Shown in pieces: positions 1-5,286 of a stretch of 5,430 nt of DNA. The stretch's first letter is position 1, and each line of letters opens with the position of its first letter. This DNA comes from Clostridiales bacterium (GTDB lineage Bacteria; Bacillota; Clostridia; Caldicoprobacterales; UBA3941): positions 1 through 5,430 of the forward strand of contig JAAYKZ010000018.1 of NCBI GenBank assembly GCA_012522165.1, in the 5' to 3' direction. The notes below the pieces were generated by a model. That model was not told the origin of the DNA, did not search any database, and saw nothing but the letters and a program-made list of their open reading frames with translations. Both the position numbers and the translations under genes were made by a program.

Positions 1-425
1 ATAATAAACACTACCTTTCCTATAATTTTTTCACCTTCAAGGGGCAGCGGATCATTTGTTTCGTTAGCATCTCCCTTGGTTATAAAGGACTTGCCTTGTT
101 CCTGAACTTCCACTACCCTATGAGTAACTTTTACAGAGCTTTGAGAGCCATAGTATGTTATTATATCCCCTTCTTTTACGTCTTGAGGCTCCAACTCCTT
201 CACTATTATCATTGAGTCTTTGAGAATGGTTGGACTCATGCTTCCACTGTCTACTATGTATATCCTGTGATTAAATAAGGAAGGCTCCATACCTGTGAAC
301 CTTGATTGTGCAGTAATAAGAATTAAGCCAGCCATAATTATCATATATAATGTAAAAAGGACGTTGGTGAGTACCTGCATTAGCTTTTTGAATATATTAA
401 CTTTTCGTACATCCGATCTTTTCAT
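1..425 (-). CDS. sipW: SipW-like (ER-type) signal peptidase I, C-terminus beyond window
   Basis: Membrane-bound type I signal peptidase that would cleave signal peptides on the outer face of the membrane. The first 141 residues are present and the frame stays open to the window edge, so the C-terminus is missing here, not necessarily broken. A Lys/Arg-rich start is followed by one membrane segment (about residues 22-40). The catalytic-serine motif is DSGSMSP (Ser62), then VTHRV (His102) and TKGDANETND (Asp119, possibly Asp125). A Ser-His-Asp set with His in place of the bacterial catalytic Lys, plus the KGDAN motif, marks the ER/archaeal/SipW branch rather than LepB. SipW-type enzymes commonly sit beside and process TasA-like or pilin-like secreted proteins. 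Here the ATG lies 1 nt after the stop of the surface-protein gene and has its own Shine-Dalgarno, so the pair looks co-transcribed. The family call is secure; the substrate is inferred from position. Confidence 0.9.
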   Translation of the reverse strand, partial: MKRSDVRKVNIFKKLMQVLTNVLFTLYMIIMAGLILITAQSRFTGMEPSLFNHRIYIVDSGSMSPTILKDSMIIVKELEPQDVKEGDIITYYGSQSSVKVTHRVVEVQEQGKSFITKGDANETNDPLPLEGEKIIGKVVFI

Positions 426-426
426 C

Positions 427-1449
427 TTAGGATCCCACCTTAAATATTTTAGAGTCTTCATCGTAAAACCATCCAGAGTTGCTACGTTGGTTTTTTATCT
501 CAACTTTTCCATTTGGATTGTCTTCATCTATTACCACTGTTATTTCACTACCGCTCAGATTCTCAAAATTCATAGGAACTATTTCTTTTATGATATATGT
601 TCCATACTGTAAACCTGTCAAGGTTTCTGCCTCTCTATGGGAAAGTGATACAGTGTATACCTTTTCATTTGGTCCGTCAATGAAGATATCAAATTTCTTG
701 CTTTTATCTCCTGGCTTTGGATTTTTTAATACATTTTTTATAGTTAGGCTGCCGTTATCCCCGCTGTCAGGGTTCTCGTATATAAATGTTATTATGGCAC
801 TGGCGCTATCGTATTCTTTATTTCCTTTTCCTACTACTGTTATAGGAGTTACTTCGCCTACAAGGAATCCTTCTTCATTTAAAACACCTTCTCCTATACT
901 CTCGCCGTTATGAATTACTTGGATGTCTACCAATTTATAAGTTGTTCTATTATTTTCATATTTAGGAGAAACTCTATAGCAGTTATCTTCATCTAATTTA
1001 GTAGACTGGTCTTTATCCAATATTGGTGATTCATCACCATATTTATGATATACCTGTAGGAATTTATTGATATGAAATGGTTCTTCATCAATATTATAGC
1101 CATGCCCATCCCCATCTTTTACTTTTATCGTCAATTTAAACGGGGAGGTCAACGTTTGACCTTTGATTATAATTATTGACCAGAGGCTTTTTTCTTCATC
1201 TATTTTTACTCCAGCTTCATATTTCTCGTTAAAGTGAGCAACTGTTCCATAATTATTACTACCAACTATTAATTTACAATTATTATCTTTTGCCCTATCA
1301 GTTGTGTAGTCTACTTCTCTATCCATATATTTAACATTCTTAATCTCATATTCTGAAATAACCGCAAGATATGTATCTTGATCATACATCCATGCCAATA
1401 CTGCTGCAGTTTTATCATTAGACGATCTTACATTTTTTAGCAGGTACAC
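427..1449 (-). CDS. Downstream ORF: surface protein body with C-terminal CnaB/prealbumin-like domain
   Basis: A 340-residue ORF if the GTG at 1449 is used. That GTG has no Shine-Dalgarno and the frame is open back to the TAA at 1459, so independent initiation is doubtful. Residues 1 to about 225 are beta-rich, acidic and unrecognised. From about residue 230 the pattern GSLTIKNVLKNP ... LTGLQYGTYIIKEIVP ... GKVEIKNQR fits a prealbumin-like/CnaB domain as found in SpaA-type pilins and adhesins. The Lys of the first strand, Glu of IKE and Asn of IKNQ could form an intramolecular isopeptide bond. The protein ends about 16 residues later with no LPXTG motif and no membrane anchor. It lacks a signal peptide; the expected one is on the upstream ORF in the same frame. 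The stop is 1 nt before the signal peptidase ATG. The exact function is unknown; a cell-surface or matrix role is inferred. Confidence 0.6.
   Translation of the reverse strand: MYLLKNVRSSNDKTAAVLAWMYDQDTYLAVISEYEIKNVKYMDREVDYTTDRAKDNNCKLIVGSNNYGTVAHFNEKYEAGVKIDEEKSLWSIIIIKGQTLTSPFKLTIKVKDGDGHGYNIDEEPFHINKFLQVYHKYGDESPILDKDQSTKLDEDNCYRVSPKYENNRTTYKLVDIQVIHNGESIGEGVLNEEGFLVGEVTPITVVGKGNKEYDSASAIITFIYENPDSGDNGSLTIKNVLKNPKPGDKSKKFDIFIDGPNEKVYTVSLSHREAETLTGLQYGTYIIKEIVPMNFENLSGSEITVVIDEDNPNGKVEIKNQRSNSGWFYDEDSKIFKVGS
435..441 (-). promoter_or_regulatory. Ribosome binding site of the signal peptidase gene
   Basis: On the minus strand AAGGTGG lies 9 nt before the ATG at 425, inside the last codons of the upstream gene. 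It differs from AAGGAGG at one base. It supports the ATG at 425 and means the peptidase can be translated even though the upstream frame is interrupted. Confidence 0.75.
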
Positions 1450-1458
1450 TTCTGTATC

Positions 1459-1815
1459 TTATGAATACTCAAGGGTTTCTTCTGTAGGTAGAGTGGGACT
1501 CTCCTCTGATAATGACTCCGATTTATCTAAGCCTTCTTCATGGCTCTGGTTATCAGAATTTTGTTCTTCCTGTACTTGTTCTTGAGACTCTTGCTCCGCT
1601 TCCTCCCCTGGTTCTTCTACTACAACTTCTTCAACTTGATTTATTTGTTCTTCTGACTCTTGTTCTTTGTCTTTTTCCTCTTCAGGTTGAGTCTCTATAG
1701 AATTCCCCTCTTCTGGATTTAGATCTGATGTTTCTGCAACTATGCCAGCACCCATGGAAAGTAGCATAATGAAAACTACCTTAAATGCTCCAATTTTCTT
1801 GTATTTCCTTGTCAT
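1459..1815 (-). CDS. Upstream ORF: signal peptide plus acidic Glu/Gln-rich region
   Basis: A 118-residue product starting at ATG 1815 behind a good Shine-Dalgarno (AGGGGAG, 6 nt away). Residues 1-8 are basic (MTRKYKK), residues about 9-27 are hydrophobic (FKVVFIMLLSMGAGIVA), and a plausible signal peptidase site follows at about AGIVA|ET. The remainder is low-complexity, rich in Glu, Gln and Ser, with no fold visible, resembling the extended linker of a wall-associated protein. It ends at TAA after LEYS, and the same frame continues for another 340 residues after three codons. It is best seen as the N-terminal part of an interrupted surface-protein gene, although a secreted short acidic peptide could still be made as it stands. 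Its first-gene position behind a long regulatory intergenic region suggests controlled expression. Confidence 0.65.
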   Translation of the reverse strand: MTRKYKKIGAFKVVFIMLLSMGAGIVAETSDLNPEEGNSIETQPEEEKDKEQESEEQINQVEEVVVEEPGEEAEQESQEQVQEEQNSDNQSHEEGLDKSESLSEESPTLPTEETLEYS

Positions 1816-1821
1816 CTAATT

Positions 1822-1828
1822 CTCCCCT
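1822..1828 (-). promoter_or_regulatory. Ribosome binding site of the secreted acidic protein
   Basis: AGGGGAG on the minus strand, 6 nt before the ATG at 1815. It is strong and well spaced, and fixes the start of the interrupted surface-protein gene. Confidence 0.8.
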
Positions 1829-1885
1829 TTTAGGGAAGTTTGTATTGCTAATAAAAGAATTTGTTGCGTATTGAGGAAGATTTAG

Positions 1886-1898
1886 CTAATTTAATTAG
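1886..1898. repeat. 13-bp palindrome at the expected transcription start
   Basis: CTAATT and AATTAG arms flank a single T. The palindrome lies 4-17 nt downstream (minus strand) of the -10 hexamer at 1903-1908, where the transcription start would fall. It could be an operator, but its low complexity in AT-rich DNA keeps confidence low. Confidence 0.3.
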
Positions 1899-1902
1899 TA
1901 TA

Positions 1903-1942
1903 ATTATAGTCATATATATCTTTTATTATTTCACTCGAAAGT
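1903..1942 (-). promoter_or_regulatory. Candidate activator-dependent promoter of the surface protein / signal peptidase operon
   Basis: A perfect TATAAT lies on the minus strand at 1908-1903, about 90 nt upstream of the ATG at 1815. At 17-nt spacing there is no TTGACA-like -35 (AAATAA is found). Just upstream of the expected -35 is ACT-N4-AGT (1933-1942), a looser form of the dyads repeated farther upstream. A good -10 without a -35 fits a promoter needing an activator. The hexamer is seen; the activation is inferred. Confidence 0.4.
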
Positions 1943-1982
1943 ATATTAGAATGGCTACTAAAAGATGATTTATCTAGATACT

Positions 1983-2041
1983 TGTGTGTAATATGAGGGT
2001 ATACTTTAGTACTATTGGGATACACTTAAGTATTACACACA
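1983..2041. repeat. 11-bp perfect inverted repeat enclosing two dyads
   Basis: TGTGTGTAATA (1983-1993) is the exact reverse complement of TATTACACACA (2031-2041), with 37 nt between. The interval contains two ACT-N2-AGT dyads at 2003-2010 and 2024-2031, the second directly abutting the right arm. No T-tract follows on either strand, so it is not a terminator. A protein-binding or looping role is possible. Confidence 0.55.
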
Positions 2042-2088
2042 TTATGCTAAAGTAAAAAATCAAAGAACCCCAAGGTTTATACTTTGGT
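1999..2088. promoter_or_regulatory. Left cluster of ACT-N2-AGT dyads, probable regulator binding sites
   Basis: The sites are ACTTTAGT (2003-2010), ACTTAAGT (2024-2031), GCTAAAGT (2046-2053, one mismatch, ACTTTAGC on the other strand) and ACTTTGGT (2081-2088, one mismatch). The first three start 21 and 22 bp apart, about two helical turns, so they face the same side of DNA. The first two also share a GGG(A)TA lead-in. From memory, dyads with ACT and AGT half-sites are reported for NarL/LuxR regulators of the VraR/LiaR kind. A regulator of that family is encoded next door, so binding by it is a reasonable inference. Confidence 0.45.
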
Positions 2089-2157
2089 TATTACCTACAA
2101 GTTGGCATGATTGGTAACTTATATAAAAATTATAGATTAGGAAAGTCTTTTTTTCGG

Positions 2158-2169
2158 CACTCTAGAGTG
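2158..2169. repeat. 12-bp perfect palindrome (CACTCTAGAGTG)
   Basis: A fully self-complementary 12-mer that contains ACT-N4-AGT, so it may be a variant of the nearby dyads. A T-run precedes it on the plus strand, giving A's after it on the minus strand, so it is not a terminator in either direction. Confidence 0.35.
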
Positions 2170-2229
2170 TATTCTCATATATACTTAAAGCTTATCTTTC
2201 TTCGGACTCCTTTGTATACCTGAAATAGT

Positions 2230-2303
2230 ACTTTAGACCTATACATCCTAATTCTTGATATTTTGAGTAAATACCTTAGTGTTACATATGTATACTTTAG
2301 TAC
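2230..2303. promoter_or_regulatory. Right cluster of ACT-N2-AGT dyads
   Basis: The sites are ACTTTAGA (2230-2237, one mismatch), ACCTTAGT (2273-2280, one mismatch) and ACTTTAGT (2294-2301, exact). Their starts are 43 and 21 bp apart, again close to multiples of two helical turns. The exact site sits in GTATACTTTAGTAC (2290-2303), a 14-mer repeated identically and in the same orientation at 1999-2012. The cluster lies more than 300 bp upstream of the proposed promoter, so it would act as a distal or looping site, or serve an unseen promoter. Confidence 0.4.
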
Positions 2304-2435
2304 CAGATGCAGCAACCTTTAAATTACAATATGGTTTTTAGGCTGAAGAAGGTAATCTAGCTGATAGCGGTTGGGTTGTGCATAGAATTAAAGCAGAAAT
2401 TAATTGCTAGAAAAGTTTTAACCTTTGGCGATTAC

Positions 2436-2466
2436 AAAAAAAATTCGGCGATTGGCTCGCCGAATT
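2436..2466 (-). terminator. Rho-independent terminator of the two-component operon
   Basis: A 10-bp perfect stem (arms 2457-2466 and 2442-2451, minus-strand arm AATTCGGCGA) with a 5-nt loop leads directly into a run of eight T's on the minus strand. It begins 22 nt after the response regulator stop codon and closes that operon. Confidence 0.92.
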
Positions 2467-2488
2467 AGAATTTCCTATATCTCTTGGT

Positions 2489-3103
2489 TCAAACTACTTT
2501 ATGTGAATTTGCATAAAGTGCCGCTTGCGTTCTATCTGCCAGACCTAATTTTGCTAGGATCTGGCTTACGTGTTTTTTAACGGTGTATTCAGTGATAAAT
2601 AGATTTTGGGCGATCTGCTTATTGGTCATACCCTTACCTAATTCCCTAAGAACTTCCTGTTCTCTAGGGGTTAGTTCTTCTGTTGGACTATTGTCCTGTT
2701 TTTGTAGCATTATCTCTAGGATGCCAGGATCATAATATTTTCGACCTCGGCTAATTAGCTTCATACCTAATAATATTTCTTCTGGGTATGCATCTTTTAG
2801 AATATAGCCATCCACATCCATATCCTCTGCCCTTTTAAAATCGTTTCTATCTGATGAAGAGGTGAGTACTACAAACTTACAGTTGCTATTGTTTTTCCTT
2901 ACCTTTGGGATAACATCCAAACCACATTCCCTATCCAACCTTAAATCCAACAAAACTATATCCGGCTCTAATTGGTGTATCTTATTCACTGCCTCATCAC
3001 AGGTAGCTGCCTGCTCTACTGTAGCCATGGAAAATTCCATAGATAGTATGGCAGCCAATCCTTCCCTAACCAAAGGATGGTCATCTACAATAAGTACCTT
3101 CAT
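2489..3103 (-). CDS. NarL/LuxR-family response regulator (LiaR/VraR/DegU-like)
   Basis: A 204-residue DNA-binding response regulator, normal length for the family. Receiver domain, residues 1 to about 120: acidic pair Asp7-Asp8 (VDDHP), phosphoacceptor Asp53 (LLDLRLD), Thr81 (VLTSS) and Lys103 (ILKDA), all conserved. C-terminal LuxR-type helix-turn-helix, residues about 143-198: LTPREQEVLREL, MTNKQIAQNLFITEYTVKKHVSQIL, then KLGLADRTQAALYA. The start overlaps the kinase stop in ATGA (3100-3103), a sign of translational coupling, with GGAGG 10 nt upstream. The partner is surely the adjacent kinase. Targets cannot be read from the protein; the dyad-rich region to the left is the best local candidate. 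The family is certain, but the exact subfamily (LiaR, VraR, DegU) is not, so no symbol is given. Confidence 0.96.
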   Translation of the reverse strand: MKVLIVDDHPLVREGLAAILSMEFSMATVEQAATCDEAVNKIHQLEPDIVLLDLRLDRECGLDVIPKVRKNNSNCKFVVLTSSSDRNDFKRAEDMDVDGYILKDAYPEEILLGMKLISRGRKYYDPGILEIMLQKQDNSPTEELTPREQEVLRELGKGMTNKQIAQNLFITEYTVKKHVSQILAKLGLADRTQAALYANSHKVV

Positions 3104-4863
3104 ATGGCTGATTCCTCCATCATTTTATTGTATTCCCTATGGACAGGTATACTAATAACAATTTTAGTATTCCTGCCAATCTCACTATCTATATCTATGC
3201 TACCATTATAGGTAATAACTAAATTTTTCATATTTCGTATTCCCAGTCCAGATACATTAGTTGTTTGAATATTATCTTTATCAAAACCCTTTCCATCATC
3301 TTCTATAATCAAAGCTATCCTGGGTGTTTCCATCTTTAGATCTACTCTTAAGTGTTGGCACTGACCATGCTGTACTGCATTGCCTGTACCTTCACATATG
3401 ATTCGATACAAATCTCTTTTTAGCTGACTTGATAGCAGGTCTTCATCCCCTGTAATAGAGGTACTAATTTCAATGGAGTGCAGATTTGCAAAGCTTTGTA
3501 AGTGTTCTTCTATCATCTGTACAAAAGGTGTTTCACCTTTTTTTCTAGAGCTGAGATTGTAGATAGAAGATCTAAGTTCCTTCATAGCCAAATCAGCTGA
3601 TTTTCTAATAAGTTCAAAATGATTTACTATATCTTTACTATTGCTATCTAATTTCTTAGTGATAGCTGCAAGTCCACATACAATGCTAAACAGCCTCTGG
3701 GATACGCTATCGTGGATTTCATTGGCAATACGGTTCTGCTCTTCTATTATTAGTAGTTGATCCTCTAACTTCTTTAAATGCTGTCCTTCCAATATTGCCC
3801 CAAGAAGGCTAGATAAAAAAGATAATTGTTTTAAAACCAGCTTATTAGGACGCCCATATACATTACCTTTTTCAGCCTTTATCCCTAATAAACCATAATT
3901 TCTTGATGAGGATTTAATATTTACGGCTAAAAATTTTGAGTCATCAATGGTAAACCCTATAAGTTTATCTAGGTTTCTTATACTTGACCATTGATTTAGA
4001 AGGCAAGTATCCAGCTTATCATTTATAGGAAAATCCATATTACTATGCAGCCAAATTTTACTGCTTTGTTTATCATCTGATATTGTCCAAACAAAGGCTA
4101 ACGAAGATTTGGTGAGTTTTGACGCATAATAGGCAAAGGTGCTGCATATGCTGTCCAAATTATCTCCCAAATGAAAAGCTTCCACTATCTGATAAAGTGA
4201 TATTAAATGCTCTATGGATTCCTTGTACATACTATTGCTTTTTCGTAGTCTTTTGTTCATAGTCTCAAGATTTTGGCCTTGCTCTTTCAGCAGCTCAGCC
4301 TGTTGGTTTAATCTCTTTGATAGGTGAGATAGCATCTGTACTATTAAAGTAATAAGCACAAATACTAGTATAAAATACTCATTATCTATAATTAAATCGG
4401 ATATATTTTTTACATGTCTAAAAAAAACGCAGGAGATAATAGAAGCAGATATGAGGTAAAATAATAGATTTACCCAACAAAAGTACAAGGGCAAAAAGCT
4501 TGCAGCCACTAGAACCGGATTTAAAGCATACCAAATAAAAGGACTGTGTAAGCCTCCAGTTGGTATTATGAGCAGGGTAATACCTATGGTTTCAACCAGG
4601 ATAGCTATCTCTAATATTCTATGACTATTGCTAAACTTAATATATAAATCCGTTAATATCTTGGCAGCTCCAAACAGGGTAACTATGACTCCAACTTTTA
4701 AAACTATAGGAGCATTAAGCTGAGTAAAAAGATAAAATAAACTGGTAAAAAACCAAGATAGATAGCGATATAAGTACAATATATCCTTGGTATTTATCCA
4801 TTTCTCTTTACTATAAAATTTATTACCCACACCCTTTAAATAAGATGATAACCTATTGAACAT
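3100..4863 (-). CDS. Membrane sensor histidine kinase, HisKA_3 type with GAF-like domain
   Basis: A 587-residue kinase expected to autophosphorylate on His and pass phosphate to the adjacent regulator. Order of parts: about six hydrophobic membrane segments (roughly residues 30-178) with almost no extracellular domain; a coiled-coil linker (about 178-212); a GAF-like region (about 220-360); a HisKA_3 dimerisation domain with EQNRIANEIHDSVSQRL (phosphoacceptor His384); and a HATPase_c domain with N-box EGTGNAVQHG (Asn495), G1 box EDDGKGF and G2 box GLGIRNM. All catalytic motifs look intact. I chose ATG 4863 over an in-frame GTG at 4875, because that GTG lies inside the Shine-Dalgarno AGGAAGTGAT that serves the ATG. 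The gene is first in an operon behind a c-di-GMP riboswitch and overlaps the regulator by 4 nt. The lack of a large outer domain suggests sensing within the membrane or through the GAF domain; the signal is unknown. Confidence 0.94.
   Translation of the reverse strand: MFNRLSSYLKGVGNKFYSKEKWINTKDILYLYRYLSWFFTSLFYLFTQLNAPIVLKVGVIVTLFGAAKILTDLYIKFSNSHRILEIAILVETIGITLLIIPTGGLHSPFIWYALNPVLVAASFLPLYFCWVNLLFYLISASIISCVFFRHVKNISDLIIDNEYFILVFVLITLIVQMLSHLSKRLNQQAELLKEQGQNLETMNKRLRKSNSMYKESIEHLISLYQIVEAFHLGDNLDSICSTFAYYASKLTKSSLAFVWTISDDKQSSKIWLHSNMDFPINDKLDTCLLNQWSSIRNLDKLIGFTIDDSKFLAVNIKSSSRNYGLLGIKAEKGNVYGRPNKLVLKQLSFLSSLLGAILEGQHLKKLEDQLLIIEEQNRIANEIHDSVSQRLFSIVCGLAAITKKLDSNSKDIVNHFELIRKSADLAMKELRSSIYNLSSRKKGETPFVQMIEEHLQSFANLHSIEISTSITGDEDLLSSQLKRDLYRIICEGTGNAVQHGQCQHLRVDLKMETPRIALIIEDDGKGFDKDNIQTTNVSGLGIRNMKNLVITYNGSIDIDSEIGRNTKIVISIPVHREYNKMMEESAI
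3114..3118 (-). promoter_or_regulatory. Ribosome binding site of the response regulator
   Basis: GGAGG on the minus strand, 10 nt before the ATG at 3103 and inside the final codons of the kinase gene. The spacing is slightly long, but coupling from the overlapping kinase frame would compensate. Confidence 0.65.
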
Positions 4864-4870
4864 AGAAAAG

Positions 4871-4880
4871 ATCACTTCCT
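4871..4880 (-). promoter_or_regulatory. Ribosome binding site that sets the kinase start
   Basis: AGGAAGTGAT on the minus strand matches AGGAGGTGAT at nine of ten bases and lies 7 nt before the ATG at 4863. The in-frame GTG at 4875-4873 is part of this element and has no usable site of its own, so the ATG is the better start. Confidence 0.75.
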
Positions 4881-5165
4881 ATAACCACCACATTTTTGTG
4901 ATTTAGAGTTACTGGATCTTTTTCTTCATAAAGCCTTTCTGATTGGCTGTGTCTTTGTATTTTAATTTCATGAGTAATTCCCAGACTTAAGATATATGGT
5001 AATTAGCAAAAGCAGTATAGTATAATAATTCGTAACGGTTTTATGGATATAGTTTTGAGATTCATATTATCAACTTTCTTATGGAATTTTTTTGATATTT
5101 CTCTTTAATATGTTATAAATTGTCCATCTTTACATTATTATTCCATTAATTAGGTTTTTTATGCC
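4881..5165 (-). other. Long leader between riboswitch terminator and kinase gene, no clear gene
   Basis: About 285 nt of AT-rich leader. It holds two 20-codon ORFs on the minus strand (5003-5065 and 4909-4971), neither with a good Shine-Dalgarno. A single one-mismatch ACTTAAGA dyad is at 4985-4992. TATA-rich stretches occur around 5015-5030, but I see no convincing -35/-10 pair. Its length is unusual for a leader after a riboswitch terminator. Confidence 0.45.
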
Positions 5166-5200
5166 AAAAAAGAACTGCCACAGATAAATATTGTGGCAGT
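5166..5200 (-). terminator. Riboswitch-controlled intrinsic terminator
   Basis: A 9-bp perfect stem (minus-strand arms ACTGCCACA at 5200-5192 and TGTGGCAGT at 5182-5174, loop of 9 nt), followed by TTC and six T's. The 5' arm contains CACA of the aptamer's 3' P1 strand (CACAAT, 5195-5190) and the GCC just before it. The aptamer and this terminator therefore cannot both be fully formed. This makes ligand binding antiterminating. Confidence 0.9.
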
Positions 5201-5277
5201 CGGACGGTCATAACATAAATGTCTTAGACTCCTGACTTTGCGCCCTACCCTTTCGGATAGTTTGCCCTTATCACAAT
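5190..5277 (-). promoter_or_regulatory. Cyclic di-GMP-I (GEMM-I) riboswitch aptamer
   Basis: The minus strand carries the GEMM-I signature in order. The P1 arm ATTGTG is followed by AGGGCAAAC, then a stem CTATCC with GGGTAG capped by a GAAA tetraloop (5251-5254), then GGGCGCAAAGTC. Next comes the tetraloop-receptor-like pair TCTAAG and TATGA flanking a second hairpin, then GACTGCC and the closing P1 arm CACAAT. The GGGC motif keeps G where 3',3'-cGAMP-responsive variants, as I recall them, carry A, so c-di-GMP is the expected ligand. It lies on the strand of the kinase/regulator operon, which is its nearest downstream gene. Overlap with the terminator predicts an ON switch. Confidence 0.93.
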
Positions 5278-5286
5278 TTTGATTTA

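Larger units (their letters stand above)
427..1815 (-). pseudogene. Secreted CnaB-like surface protein gene interrupted by one in-frame TAA
   Basis: The two ORFs 1459-1815 and 427-1449 are in the same frame, separated only by TAA (1461-1459) and three sense codons (Asp-Thr-Glu) before the GTG at 1449. The first half has the ribosome binding site, signal peptide and acidic linker. The second half has the folded domains but neither a signal peptide nor a Shine-Dalgarno. Read through, the product would be about 462 residues: signal peptide, Glu/Gln-rich stretch, unrecognised middle, prealbumin/CnaB-like domain. I infer one ancestral gene. The stop may be a real nonsense mutation, a sequencing error, a phase-variable or readthrough site, or less likely a true boundary between two genes. 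TAA is not a known selenocysteine or pyrrolysine codon. No other frameshift or stop is seen downstream, so any disruption is recent. Confidence 0.6.
1816..2435. other. 620-bp intergenic control region, no convincing gene
   Basis: No reading frame here has both a start with a Shine-Dalgarno and a plausible product. The region contains a candidate promoter near 1903-1908, several ACT-N2-AGT dyads between 1999 and 2303, an 11-bp inverted repeat (1983-1993 with 2031-2041) and a 12-bp palindrome (2158-2169). It lies between the terminator of the two-component operon and the start of the surface-protein gene, both read leftward. Most of it is therefore upstream control DNA for the left-hand operon. 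Confidence 0.6.

Noticed and set aside
295..913. Plus-strand ORFs at 295-612 and 479-913.
   Set aside because: They are antisense shadows of the signal peptidase and surface-protein genes, without ribosome binding sites or recognisable domains.
1512..1700. Plus-strand ORF rich in Leu and Val.
   Set aside because: It is the antisense image of the Glu/Gln-rich stretch (GAA and GAG codons read backwards give Leu-rich text), not a membrane peptide gene.
2142..2170. T-run followed by the palindrome CACTCTAGAGTG as a terminator.
   Set aside because: The T-run precedes the hairpin on the plus strand and is an A-run after it on the minus strand, the wrong order for termination in either direction.
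2288..2410. Plus-strand frame reading MYTLVPDAATFKLQYGF, then TAG, then AEEGNLADSGWVVHRIKAEINC and a stop, suggestive of a decayed coding fragment.
   Set aside because: No ribosome binding site, an internal stop and only about 40 codons. I recognise no family, and the start overlaps one of the dyads. It could be a gene relic but is not supportable from sequence alone.
1816..2435. A second c-di-GMP riboswitch (class I or II) in the surface-protein leader.
   Set aside because: I looked for the GGGCAAAC, GAAA-loop and GCAAAG elements and the class II conserved blocks on both strands and found none.
2862..3155. Plus-strand 97-codon ORF.
   Set aside because: It is antisense to the well-supported receiver domain of the response regulator and has no start signal.
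4909..5065. Two 20-codon minus-strand ORFs (5003-5065 and 4909-4971) as possible leader peptides.
   Set aside because: Neither has a convincing Shine-Dalgarno and such short ORFs are expected by chance in AT-rich DNA.
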